Source of the DNA: Parapristionchus giblindavisi | Taxonomy: Eukaryota > Nematoda > Chromadorea > Rhabditida > Diplogasteridae | Reading direction: 5' to 3' | Length of the DNA stretch: 64,000 nucleotides | NCBI GenBank assembly: GCA_943737045.1 | Contig: CALSFV010000019.1 | Location: 496,001-560,000 of the forward strand | In this document: positions 50,383-63,864 of the stretch, piece after piece | How positions within the stretch are numbered: the stretch's first letter is position 1 | How the letters are laid out: the number at the start of each line of letters is the position of its first letter | Position numbers and translations under genes: made by a program | The notes under the pieces: model-generated | Told to the model about the DNA's origin: nothing | Databases searched by the model: none | What the model saw: the letters and a program-made list of their open reading frames with translations, nothing else

Positions 50383-52629
50383 AAATTCTGAATAAGATAA
50401 ACTATTTCAAAATGGTCAGTACGGCCAATATGTAAATTTATCTTTCAGTACTCTCTGTTTTTGGTACAAAACAGTATGTTACAAGTCAAATTGACAATGA
50501 TACTCAGCGAGTGATATACTATGTGAAAGAGGAAAAAATTCTGAATGAGACGCACTTCAGTTCATGTCGATCTGTAATATTTAACTGCTGATATAATGAT
50601 CGAAGTACAAAAGTAGCCTTTACTCTGATATGGTCAAGATAACTTGAGAAATATGAAAATGAAAATGATACTTGTCGAGTAATATACCAAATGAAAGAGC
50701 GAGAAATTCTGAATAAGATAAACTATTTCAAAGTGGTCAGTACGGCCAATATGTAAATTTATCTTTCAGTACTCTCTGTTTTTGGTACACAACAGTAAGT
50801 TACAAGTCAAATTGTCAATGATACTCAGCGAGTGATATACTATGTGAAAGAGGAAAAAATTCTGAATGAGACGCACTTCAGGTCATGTCGATCTGTAATA
50901 TTTAACTGCTGTTATAATGATCGAAGTACAAAAGTAGCCTTTACTCTGATATGATCAAGATAACTTGAGAAATATGAAAATGAAAATGAATCCTATCGTG
51001 TCATATACCAAATGAAAGAGCGAAAAATTCTGAATAAGATAAACTATTTCAAAGTGGTCAGTACGGCCAATATGTAAATTTATCTTTCAGTACTCTCTGT
51101 TTTTGGTACAAAACAGCACGTTACAAGTCAAATTGTCAATGATACTCAGCGAGTGATATACTATGTGAAAGAGGAAAAAATTCTGAATGAGACGCACTTC
51201 AGTTCATGTCGATCTGTAATATTTAACTGCTGCTATAATGATCGAAGTACAAAAGTAGCCTTTACTCTGATATGATCAAGATAACTTGAGAAATATGAAA
51301 ATGAAAATGAATCCTATCGTGTCATATACCAAATGAAAGAGCGAAAAATTCTGAATAAGATAAACTATTTCAAAGTGGTCAGTACGGCCAATATGTAAAT
51401 TTATCTTTCAGTACTCTCTGTTTTTGGTACAAAACAGTATGTTACAAGTCAAATTGTCAATGATACTCAGCGAGTGATATACTATGTGAAAGAGGAAAAA
51501 ATTCTGAATGAGACACACTTCAGGTCATGTCGATCTGTAATATTTTACTGCTGCTATAATGATCGAAGTACAAAAGTAGCTTTTACTCTGATATGATCAA
51601 GATAACTTGAGAAATATGAAAATGAAAATGATACTTGTCGAGTAATATACCAAATGAAAGAGCGAAAAATTCTGAATAAGATAAACTATTTCAAAATGGT
51701 CAGTACGGCCAATATGTAAATTTATCTTTCAGTACTCTCTGTTTTTGGTACAAAACAGTATGTTACAAGTCAAATTGACAATGATACTCAGCGAGTGATA
51801 TACTATGTGAAAGAGGAAAAAATTCTGAATGAGACGCACTTCAGTTCATGTCGATCTGTAATATTTAACTGCTGCTATAATGATCGAAGTACAAAAGTAG
51901 CCTTTACTCTGATATGGTCAAGATAACTTGAGAAATATGAAAATGAAAATGATACTTGTCGAGTAATATACCAAATGAAAGAGCGAAAAATTCTGAATAA
52001 GATAAACTATTTCAAAGTGGTCAGTACGGCCAATATGTAAATTTATCTTTCAGTACTCTCTGTTTTTGGTACACAACAGTAAGTTACAAGTCAAATTGTC
52101 AATGATACTCAGCGAGTGATATACTATGTGAAAGAGGAAAAAATTCTGAATGAGACGCACTTCAGGTCATGTCGATCTGTAATATTTAACTGCTGTTATA
52201 ATGATCGAAGTACAAAAGTAGCCTTTACTCTGATATGATCAAGATAACTTGAGAAATATGAAAATGAAAATGAATCCTATCGTGTCATATACCAAATGAA
52301 AGAGCGAAAAATTCTGAATAAGATAAACTATTTCAAAGTGGTCAGTACGGCCAATATGTAAATTTATCTTTCAGTACTCTCTGTTTTTGGTACAAAACAG
52401 CACGTTACAAGTCAAATTGTCAATGATACTCAGCGAGTGATATACTATGTGAAAGAGGAAAAAATTCTGAATGAGACGCACTTCAGTTCATGTCGATCTG
52501 TAATATTTAACTGCTGCTATAATGATCGAAGTACAAAAGTAGCCTTTACTCTGATATGATCAAGATAACTTGAGAAATATGAAAATGAAAATGAATCCTA
52601 TCGTGTCATATACCAAATGAAAGAGCGAA

Positions 52630-53913
52630 AAATTCTGAATAAGATAAACTATTTCAAAGTGGTCAGTACGGCCAATATGTAAATTTATCTTTCAGTACTC
52701 TCTGTTTTTGGTACAAAACAGTATGTTACAAGTCAAATTGTCAATGATACTCAGCGAGTGATATACTATGTGAAAGAGGAAAAAATTCTGAATGAGACGC
52801 ACTTCAGGTCATGTCGATCTGTAATATTTAACTGCTGTTATAACGATCGAAGTACAAAAGTAGCCTTTACTCTGATATGATCAAGATAACTTGAGAAATA
52901 TGAAAATGAAAATGAATCCTATCGTGTCATATACCAAATGAAAGTGCGAAAAATTCTGAATAAGATAAACTATTTCAAAGTGGTCAGTACGGCCAATATG
53001 TAAATTTATCTTTCAGTACTCTCTGTTTTTGGTACAAAACAGTATGTTACAAGTCAAATTGTCAATGATACTCAGCGAGTGATATACTATGTGAAAGAGG
53101 AAAAAATTCTGAATGAGACGCACTTCAGTTCATGTCGATCTGTAATATTTAACTGCTGCTATAATGATCGAAGTACAAAAGTAGCCTTTACTCTGATATG
53201 ATCAAGATAACTTGAGAAATATGAATATGAAAATGATACTTGTCGAGTAATATACCAAATGAAAGAGCGAAAAATTCTGAATAAGATAAACTATTTCAAA
53301 GTGGTCAGTACTGCCAATATGTAAATTTATCTTTCAGTACTCTCTGTTTTTGGTACAAAACAGTATGTTACAAGTCAAATTGTCAATGATACTCAGCGAG
53401 TGATACACTATGTGAAAGAGGAAAAAATTCTGAATGAGACGCACTTCAGGTCATGTCGATCTGTAATATTTAACTGCTGTTATAACGATCGAAGTACAAA
53501 AGTAGCCTTTACTCTGATATGATCAAGATAACTTGAGAAATATGAAAATGAAAATGAATCCTATCGTGTCATATACCAAATGAAAGTGCGAAAAATTCTG
53601 AATAAGATAAACTATTTCAAAGTGGTCAGTACGGCCAATATGTAAATTTATCTTTCAGTACTCTCTGTTTTTGGTACAAAACAGTATTTTACATGTCAAA
53701 TTGTCAATGATACTCAGCGAATGATATACTATGTGAAAGAGGAAAAAATTCTGAATGAGACGCACTTCAGTTCATGTCGATCTGTAATATTTAACTGCTG
53801 CTATAATGATCGAAGTACAAAAGTAGCCTTTACTCTGATATGATCAAGATAACTTGAGAAATATGAAAATGAAAATGAATCCTATCGTGTCATATACCAA
53901 ATGAAAGAGCGAA
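52630..53913 (+). repeat. TATAACGATC / AAAGTGCG monomer group
   Basis: Units 52630 and 53272 share TGTTATAACGATC (TAACGA at 52841 and 53483) and a CAAATGAAAGTGCG junction. Unit 53593 has CAGTATTTTACATGTC. The same combination is at 35314-35955 (TAACGA at 35525, AAAGTGCG near 35626, TATTTTACATGTC near 35727), so this is a long-range duplicate. From 35525 to 52841, after removing the two MITEs with their TA, the distance is 51 monomers plus five bases. Private changes include ATGAATATGAAAATG near 53222, CAGTACTGCCAATATG near 53308 and GTGATACACTATG near 53401. Confidence 0.85.
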
Positions 53914-55839
53914 AAATTCTGAATAAGATAAACTATTTCAAAGTGGTCAGTACGGCCAATATGTAAATTTATCTTTCAGTACTCTCTGTTTTTGGTACAA
54001 AACAGCACGTTACAAGTCAAATTGTCAATGATACTCAGCGAGTGATATACTATGTGAAAGAGGAAAAAATTCTGAATGAGACGCACTTCAGTTCATGTCG
54101 ATCTGTAATATTTAACTGCTGCTATAATGATCGAAGTACAAAAGTAGCCTTTACTCTGATATGGTCAAGATAACTTGAGAAATATGAAAATGAAAATGAT
54201 ACTTGTCGAGTAATATACCAAATGAAAGAGCGAAAAATTCTGAATAAGATAAACTATTTCAAAGTGGTCAGTACGGCCAATATGTAAATTTATCTTTCAG
54301 TACTCTCTGTTTTTGGTACACAACAGTAAGTTACAAGTCAAATTGTCAATGATACTCAGCGAGTGATATACTATGTGAAAGAGGAAAAAATTCTGAATGA
54401 GACGCACTTCAGGTCATGTCGATCTGTAATATTTAACTGCTGTTATAATGATCGAAGTACAAAAGTAGCCTTTACTCTGATATGATCAAGATAACTTGAG
54501 AAATATGAAAATGAAAATGAATCCTATCGTGTCATATACCAAATGAAAGAGCGAAAAATTCTGAATAAGATAAACTATTTCAAAGTGGTCAGTACGGCCA
54601 ATATGTAAATTTATCTTTCAGTACTCTCTGTTTTTGGTACAAAACAGCACGTTACAAGTCAAATTGTCAATGATACTCAGCGAGTGATATACTATGTGAA
54701 AGAGGAAAAAATTCTGAATGAGACGCACTTCAGTTCATGTCGATCTGTAATATTTAACTGCTGCTATAATGATCGAAGTACAAAAGTAGCCTTTACTCTG
54801 ATATGATCAAGATAACTTGAGAAATATGAAAATGAAAATGAATCCTATCGTGTCATATACCAAATGAAAGAGCGAAAAATTCTGAATAAGATAAACTATT
54901 TCAAAGTGGTCAGTACGGCCAATATGTAAATTTATCTTTCAGTACTCTCTGTTTTTGGTACAAAACAGTATGTTACAAGTCAAATTGTCAATGATACTCA
55001 GCGAGTGATATACTATGTGAAAGAGGAAAAAATTCTGAATGAGACACACTTCAGGTCATGTCGATCTGTAATATTTTACTGCTGCTATAATGATCGAAGT
55101 ACAAAAGTAGCTTTTACTCTGATATGATCAAGATAACTTGAGAAATATGAAAATGAAAATGATACTTGTCGAGTAATATACCAAATGAAAGAGCGAAAAA
55201 TTCTGAATAAGATAAACTATTTCAAAATGGTCAGTACGGCCAATATGTAAATTTATCTTTCAGTACTCTCTGTTTTTGGTACAAAACAGTATGTTACAAG
55301 TCAAATTGACAATGATACTCAGCGAGTGATATACTATGTGAAAGAGGAAAAAATTCTGAATGAGACGCACTTCAGTTCATGTCGATCTGTAATATTTAAC
55401 TGCTGCTATAATGATCGAAGTACAAAAGTAGCCTTTACTCTGATATGGTCAAGATAACTTGAGAAATATGAAAATGAAAATGATACTTGTCGAGTAATAT
55501 ACCAAATGAAAGAGCGAAAAATTCTGAATAAGATAAACTATTTCAAAGTGGTCAGTACGGCCAATATGTAAATTTATCTTTCAGTACTCTCTGTTTTTGG
55601 TACACAACAGTAAGTTACAAGTCAAATTGTCAATGATACTCAGCGAGTGATATACTATGTGAAAGAGGAAAAAATTCTGAATGAGACGCACTTCAGGTCA
55701 TGTCGATCTGTAATATTTAACTGCTGTTATAATGATCGAAGTACAAAAGTAGCCTTTACTCTGATATGATCAAGATAACTTGAGAAATATGAAAATGAAA
55801 ATGAATCCTATCGTGTCATATACCAAATGAAAGAGCGAA

Positions 55840-56160
55840 AAATTCTGAATAAGATAAACTATTTCAAAATGGTCAGTACGGCCAATATGTAAATTTATCT
55901 TTCAGTACTCTCTGTTTTTGGTACAAAACAGTATGTTACAAGTCAAATTGACAATGATACTCAGCGAGTGATATACTATGTGAAAGAGGAAAAAATTCTG
56001 AATGAGACGCACTTCAGGTCATGTCGATCTGTAATATTTTACTGCTGCTATAATGATCGAAGTACAAAAGTAGCTTTTACTCTGATATGATCAAGATAAC
56101 TTGAGAAATATGAAAATGAAAATGATACTTGTCGAGTAATATACCAAATGAAAGAGCGAA
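55840..56160 (+). repeat. Chimeric monomer (member 4 A half, member 3 B half)
   Basis: The A half has TCAAAATGG and TTGACAATG, marks of tetramer member 4. The B half has CAGGTC, TTTTACTGC and GCTTTTAC, marks of member 3, though it keeps GACGCAC. The boundary therefore lies between GACAATG and CAGGTC, within about 80 bp. It replaces the expected CAGCACG and GACACAC units, giving a three-monomer spacing (963 bp) between the member-1 marks at 55600 and 56563. Confidence 0.87.
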
Positions 56161-58728
56161 AAATTCTGAATAAGATAAACTATTTCAAAATGGTCAGTAC
56201 GGCCAATATGTAAATTTATCTTTCAGTACTCTCTGTTTTTGGTACAAAACAGTATGTTACAAGTCAAATTGACAATGATACTCAGCGAGTGATATACTAT
56301 GTGAAAGAGGAAAAAATTCTGAATGAGACGCACTTCAGTTCATGTCGATCTGTAATATTTAACTGCTGCTATAATGATCGAAGTACAAAAGTAGCCTTTA
56401 CTCTGATATGGTCAAGATAACTTGAGAAATATGAAAATGAAAATGATACTTGTCGAGTAATATACCAAATGAAAGAGCGAAAAATTCTGAATAAGATAAA
56501 CTATTTCAAAGTGGTCAGTACGGCCAATATGTAAATTTATCTTTCAGTACTCTCTGTTTTTGGTACACAACAGTAAGTTACAAGTCAAATTGTCAATGAT
56601 ACTCAGCGAGTGATATACTATGTGAAAGAGGAAAAAATTCTGAATGAGACGCACTTCAGGTCATGTCGATCTGTAATATTTAACTGCTGTTATAATGATC
56701 GAAGTACAAAAGTAGCCTTTACTCTGATATGATCAAGATAACTTGAGAAATATGAAAATGAAAATGAATCCTATCGTGTCATATACCAAATGAAAGAGCG
56801 AAAAATTCTGAATAAGATAAACTATTTCAAAGTGGTCAGTACGGCCAATATGTAAATTTATCTTTCAGTACTCTCTGTTTTTGGTACAAAACAGCACGTT
56901 ACAAGTCAAATTGTCAATGATACTCAGCGAGTGATATACTATGTGAAAGAGGAAAAAATTCTGAATGAGACGCACTTCAGTTCATGTCGATCTGTAATAT
57001 TTAACTGCTGCTATAATGATCGAAGTACAAAAGTAGCCTTTACTCTGATATGATCAAGATAACTTGAGAAATATGAAAATGAAAATGAATCCTATCGTGT
57101 CATATACCAAATGAAAGAGCGAAAAATTCTGAATAAGATAAACTATTTCAAAGTGGTCAGTACGGCCAATATGTAAATTTATCTTTCAGTACTCTCTGTT
57201 TTTGGTACAAAACAGTATGTTACAAGTCAAATTGTCAATGATACTCAGCGAGTGATATACTATGTGAAAGAGGAAAAAATTCTGAATGAGACGCACTTCA
57301 GGTCATGTCGATCTGTAATATTTAACTGCTGTTATAATGATCGAAGTACAAAAGTAGCCTTTACTCTGATATGATCAAGATAACTTGAGAAATATGAAAA
57401 TGAAAATGAATCCTATCGTGTCATATACCAAATGAAAGAGCGAAAAATTCTGAATAAGATAAACTATTTCAAAGTGGTCAGTACGGCCAATATGTAAATT
57501 TATCTTTCAGTACTCTCTGTTTTTGGTACAAAACAGTATGTTACAAGTCAAATTGTCAATGATACTCAGCGAGTGATATACTATGTGAAAGAGGAAAAAA
57601 TTCTGAATGAGACACACTTCAGGTCATGTCGATCTGTAATATTTTACTGCTGCTATAATGATCGAAGTACAAAAGTAGCTTTTACTCTGATATGATCAAG
57701 ATAACTTGAGAAATATGAAAATGAAAATGATACTTGTCGAGTAATATACCAAATGAAAGAGCGAAAAATTCTGAATAAGATAAACTATTTCAAAATGGTC
57801 AGTACGGCCAATATGTAAATTTATCTTTCAGTACTCTCTGTTTTTGGTACAAAACAGTATGTTACAAGTCAAATTGACAATGATACTCAGCGAGTGATAT
57901 ACTATGTGAAAGAGGAAAAAATTCTGAATGAGACGCACTTCAGTTCATGTCGATCTGTAATATTTAACTGCTGCTATAATGATCGAAGTACAAAAGTAGC
58001 CTTTACTCTGATATGGTCAAGATAACTTGAGAAATATGAAAATGAAAATGATACTTGTCGAGTAATATACCAAATGAAAGAGCGAAAAATTCTGAATAAG
58101 ATAAACTATTTCAAAGTGGTCAGTACGGCCAATATGTAAATTTATCTTTCAGTACTCTCTGTTTTTGGTACACAACAGTAAGTTACAAGTCAAATTGTCA
58201 ATGATACTCAGCGAGTGATATACTATGTGAAAGAGGAAAAAATTCTGAATGAGACGCACTTCAGGTCATGTCGATCTGTAATATTTAACTGCTGTTATAA
58301 TGATCGAAGTACAAAAGTAGCCTTTACTCTGATATGATCAAGATAACTTGAGAAATATGAAAATGAAAATGAATCCTATCGTGTCATATACCAAATGAAA
58401 GAGCGAAAAATTCTGAATAAGATAAACTATTTCAAAGTGGTCAGTACGGCCAATATGTAAATTTATCTTTCAGTACTCTCTGTTTTTGGTACAAAACAGC
58501 ACGTTACAAGTCAAATTGTCAATGATACTCAGCGAGTGATATACTATGTGAAAGAGGAAAAAATTCTGAATGAGACGCACTTCAGTTCATGTCGATCTGT
58601 AATATTTAACTGCTGCTATAATGATCGAAGTACAAAAGTAGCCTTTACTCTGATATGATCAAGATAACTTGAGAAATATGAAAATGAAAATGAATCCTAT
58701 CGTGTCATATACCAAATGAAAGAGCGAA

Positions 58729-60654
58729 AAATTCTGAATAAGATAAACTATTTCAAAGTGGTCAGTACGGCCAATATGTAAATTTATCTTTCAGTACTCT
58801 CTGTTTTTGGTACAAAACAGTATGTTACAAGTCAAATTGTCAATGATACTCAGCGAGTGATATACTATGTGAAAGAGGAAAAAATTCTGAATGAGACGCA
58901 CTTCAGGTCATGTCGATCTGTAATATTTAACTGCTGTTATAATGATCGAAGTACAAAAGTAGCCTTTACTCTGATATGATCAAGATAACTTGAGAAATAT
59001 GAAAATGAAAATGAATCCTATCGTGTCATATACCAAATGAAAGAGCGAAAAATTCTGAATAAGATAAACTATTTCAAAGTGGTCAGTACGGCCAATATGT
59101 AAATTTATCTTTCAGTACTCTCTGTTTTTGGTACAAAACAGTATGTTACAAGTCAAATTGTCAATGATACTCAGCGAGTGATATACTATGTGAAAGAGGA
59201 AAAAATTCTGAATGAGACGCACTTCAGTGCATGTCGATCTGTAATATTTAACTGCTGCTATAATGATCGAAGTACAAAAGTAGCTTTTACTCTGATATGA
59301 TCAAGATAACTTGAGAAATATGAAAATGAAAATGATACTTGTCGAGTAATATACCAAATGAAAGAGCGAAAAATTCTGAATAAGATAAACTATTTCAAAG
59401 TGGTCAGTACGGCCAATATGTAAATTTATCTTTCAGTACTCTCTGTTTTTGGTACAAAACAGTATGTTACAAGTCAAATTGTCAATGATACTCAGCGAGT
59501 GATATACTATGTGAAAGAGGAAAAAATTCTGAATGAGACGCACTTCAGGTCATGTCGATCTGTAATATTTAACTGCTGTTATAATGATCGAAGTACAAAA
59601 GTAGCCTTTACTCTGATATGGTCAAGATAACTTGAGAAATATGAAAATGAAAATGATACTTGTCGAGTAATATACCAAATGAAAGAGCGAAAAATTCTGA
59701 ATAAGATAAACTATTTCAAAGTGGTCAGTACGGCCAATATGTAAATTTATCTTTCAGTACTCTCTGTTTTTGGTACAAAACAGCACGTTACAAGTCAAAT
59801 TGTCAATGATACTCAGCGAGTGATATACTATGTGAAAGAGGAAAAAATTCTGAATGAGACGCACTTCAGTCCATGTCGATCTGTAATATTTAACTGCTGC
59901 TATAATGATCGAAGTACAAAATTAGCCTTTACTCTGATATGATCAAGATAACTTGAGAAATATGAAAATGAAAATGAATCCTATCGTGTCATATACCAAA
60001 TGAAAGAGCGAAAAATTCTGAATAAGATAAACTATTTCAAAGTGGTCAGTACGGCCAATATGTAAATTTATCTTTCAGTACTCTCTGTTTTTGGTACAAA
60101 ACAGTATGTTACAAGTCAAATTGTCAATGATACTCAGCGAGTGATATACTATGTGAAAGAGGAAAAAATTCTGAATGAGACACACTTCAGGTCATGTCGA
60201 TCTGTAATATTTTACTGCTGCTATAATGATCGAAGTACAAAAGTAGCTTTTACTCTGATATGATCAAGATAACTTGAGAAATATGAAAATGAAAATGATA
60301 CTTGTCGAGTAATATACCAAATGAAAGAGCGAAAAATTCTGAATAAGATAAACTATTTCAAAATGGTCAGTACGGCCAATGTGTAAATTTATCTTTCAGT
60401 ACTCTCTGTTTTTGGTACAAAACAGTATGTTACAAGTCAAATTGACAATGATACTCAGCGAGTGATATACTATGTGAAAGAGGAAAAAATTCTGAATGAG
60501 ACGCACTTCAGTTCATGTCGATCTGTAATATTTAACTGCTGATATAATGATCGAAGTACAAAAGTAGCCTTTACTCTGATATGGTCAAGATAACTTGAGA
60601 AATATGAAAATGAAAATGATACTTGTCGAGTAATATACCAAATGAAAGAGCGAA
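58729..60654 (+). repeat. Six-monomer block duplicated 33 monomers away, copy 2
   Basis: The counterpart of 48136-50061. It keeps ACAAAATTAGCC (near 59921) and TGCTGATATAATG (near 60538). Private changes are CAGTGCATG (near 59226) and GGCCAATGTGTAAAT (near 60377). It sits inside the tetramer region and separates the member-1 marks 58168 and 60736 by eight monomers. Confidence 0.85.
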
Positions 60655-61938
60655 AAATTCTGAATAAGATAAACTATTTCAAAGTGGTCAGTACGGCCAA
60701 TATGTAAATTTATCTTTCAGTACTCTCTGTTTTTGGTACACAACAGTAAGTTACAAGTCAAATTGTCAATGATACTCAGCGAGTGATATACTATGTGAAA
60801 GAGGAAAAAATTCTGAATGAGACGCACTTCAGGTCATGTCGATCTGTAATATTTAACTGCTGTTATAATGATCGAAGTACAAAAGTAGCCTTTACTCTGA
60901 TATGATCAAGATAACTTGAGAAATATGAAAATGAAAATGAATCCTATCGTGTCATATACCAAATGAAAGAGCGAAAAATTCTGAATAAGATAAACTATTT
61001 CAAAGTGGTCAGTACGGCCAATATGTAAATTTATCTTTCAGTACTCTCTGTTTTTGGTACAAAACAGCACGTTACAAGTCAAATTGTCAATGATACTCAG
61101 CGAGTGATATACTATGTGAAAGAGGAAAAAATTCTGAATGAGACGCACTTCAGTTCATGTCGATCTGTAATATTTAACTGCTGCTATAATGATCGAAGTA
61201 CAAAAGTAGCCTTTACTCTGATATGATCAAGATAACTTGAGAAATATGAAAATGAAAATGAATCCTATCGTGTCATATACCAAATGAAAGAGCGAAAAAT
61301 TCTGAATAAGATAAACTATTTCAAAGTGGTCAGTACGGCCAATATGTAAATTTATCTTTCAGTACTCTCTGTTTTTGGTACAAAACAGTATGTTACAAGT
61401 CAAATTGTCAATGATACTCAGCGAGTGATATACTATGTGAAAGAGGAAAAAATTCTGAATGAGACACACTTCAGGTCATGTCGATCTGTAATATTTCACT
61501 GCTGCTATAATGATCGAAGTACAAAAGTAGCTTTTACTCTGATATGATCAAGATAACTTGAGAAATATGAAAATGAAAATGATACTTGTCGAGTAATATA
61601 CCAAATGAAAGAGCGAAAAATTCTGAATAAGATAAACTATTTCAAAATGGTCAGTACGGCCAATATGTAAATTTATCTTTCAGTACTCTCTGTTTTTGGT
61701 ACAAAACAGTATGTTACAAGTCAAATTGACAATGATACTCAGCGAGTGATATACTATGTGAAAGAGGAAAAAATTCTGAATGAGACGCACTTCAGTTCAT
61801 GTCGATCTGTAATATTTAACTGCTGCTATAATGATCGAAGTACAAAAGTAGCCTTTACTCTGATATGGTCAAGATAACTTGAGAAATATGAAAATGAAAA
61901 TGATACTTGTCGAGTAATATACCAAATGAAAGAGCGAA

Positions 61939-62259
61939 AAATTCTGAATAAGATAAACTATTTCAAAGTGGTCAGTACGGCCAATATGTAAATTTATCTT
62001 TCAGTACTCTCTGTTTTTGGTACACAACAGTAAGTTACAAGTCAAATTGTCAATGATACTCAGCGAGTGATATACTATGTGAAAGAGGAAAAAATTCTGA
62101 ATGAGACGCACTTCAGGTCATGTCGATCTGTAATATTTAACTGCTGATATAATGATCGAAGTACAAAAGTAGCCTTTACTCTGATATGGTCAAGATAACT
62201 TGAGAAATATGAAAATGAAAATGATACTTGTCGAGTAATATACCAAATGAAAGAGCGAA
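61939..62259 (+). repeat. Chimeric monomer (member 1 A half, TGATATAATG B half)
   Basis: The A half has GTACACAACAGTAAG and the B half starts with CAGGTC (member 1). It then has TGCTGATATAATG, ATATGGTC and GATACTTG, otherwise found in member-4 units at 49741, 50383 and 60334. The next unit (62260) is again member 1, so the two member-1 marks are only 321 bp apart (62020 and 62341). This fits a crossover between members followed by resumption of the tetramer order. Confidence 0.85.
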
Positions 62260-63864
62260 AAATTCTGAATAAGATAAACTATTTCAAAGTGGTCAGTACG
62301 GCCAATATGTAAATTTATCTTTCAGTACTCTCTGTTTTTGGTACACAACAGTAAGTTACAAGTCAAATTGTCAATGATACTCAGCGAGTGATATACTATG
62401 TGAAAGAGGAAAAAATTCTGAATGAGACGCACTTCAGTTCATGTCGATCTGTAATATTTAACTGCTGCTATAATGATCGAAGTACAAAAGTAGCCTTTAC
62501 TCTGATATGATCAAGATAACTTGAGAAATATGAAAATGAAAATGAATCCTATCGTGTCATATACCAAATGAAAGAGCGAAAAATTCTGAATAAGATAAAC
62601 TATTTCAAAGTGGTCAGTACGGCCAATATGTAAATTTATCTTTCAGTACTCTCTGTTTTTGGTACAAAACAGTATGTTACAAGTCAAATTGTCAATGATA
62701 CTCAGCGAGTGATATACTATGTGAAAGAGGAAAAAATTCTGAATGAGACGCACTTCAGTTCATGTCGATCTGTAATATTTAACTGCTGCTATAATGATCG
62801 AAGTACAAAAGTAGCCTTTACTCTGATATGATCAAGATAACTTGAGAAATATGAAAATGAAAATGAATCCTATCGTGTCATATACCAAATGAAAGAGCGA
62901 AAAATTCTGAATAAGATAAACTATTTCAAAGTGGTCAGTACGGCCAATATGTAAATTTATCTTTCAGTACTCTCTGTTTTTGGTACAAAACAGTATGTTA
63001 CAAGTCAAATTGTCAATGATACTCAGCGAGTGATATACTATGTGAAAGAGGAAAAAATTCTGAATGAGACACACTTCAGGTCATGTCGATCTGTAATATT
63101 TTACTGCTGCTATAATGATCGAAGTACAAAAGTAGCTTTTACTCTGATATGATCAAGATAACTTGAGAAATATGAAAATGAAAATGATACTTGTCGAGTA
63201 ATATACCAAATGAAAGAGCGAAAAATTCTGAATAAGATAAACTATTTCAAAATGGTCAGTACGGCCAATATGTAAATTTATCTTTCAGTACTCTCTGTTT
63301 TTGGTACAAAACAGTATGTTACAAGTCAAATTGACAATGATACTCAGCGAGTGATATACTATGTGAAAGAGGAAAAAATTCTGAATGAGACGCACTTCAG
63401 TTCATGTCGATCTGTAATATTTAACTGCTGCTATAATGATCGAAGTACAAAAGTAGCCTTTACTCTGATATGGTCAAGATAACTTGAGAAATATGAAAAT
63501 GAAAATGATACTTGTCGAGTAATATACCAAATGAAAGAGCGAAAAATTCTGAATAAGATAAACTATTTCAAAGTGGTCAGTACGGCCAATATGTAAATTT
63601 ATCTTTCAGTACTCTCTGTTTTTGGTACACAACAGTAAGTTACAAGTCAAATTGTCAATGATACTCAGCGAGTGATATACTATGTGAAAGAGGAAAAAAT
63701 TCTGAATGAGACGCACTTCAGGTCATGTCGATCTGTAATATTTAACTGCTGTTATAATGATCGAAGTACAAAAGTAGCCTTTACTCTGATATGATCAAGA
63801 TAACTTGAGAAATATGAAAATGAAAATGAATCCTATCGTGTCATATACCAAATGAAAGAGCGAA

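Larger units (their letters stand above)
50704..63864 (+). repeat. Region of the 1284-bp tetramer higher-order repeat family
   Basis: 41 monomers, all 321 bp. The core order is: member 1 GTACACAACAGTAAG with CAGGTC; member 2 CAGCACG with CAGTTCATG; member 3 CAGTATG with GACACAC, TTTTACTGC and GCTTTTAC; member 4 AAAATGG with GACAATG and ATATGGTC. Member-1 marks are at 50785, 52069, 54316, 55600, 56563, 58168, 60736, 62020, 62341 and 63625. Gaps of 1284 bp occur four times here (50785, 54316, 60736 and 62341 to the next). Other gaps are also whole monomers (963, 1605, 2247, 2568 and 321 bp), so members were added or lost as whole units. Confidence 0.93.
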
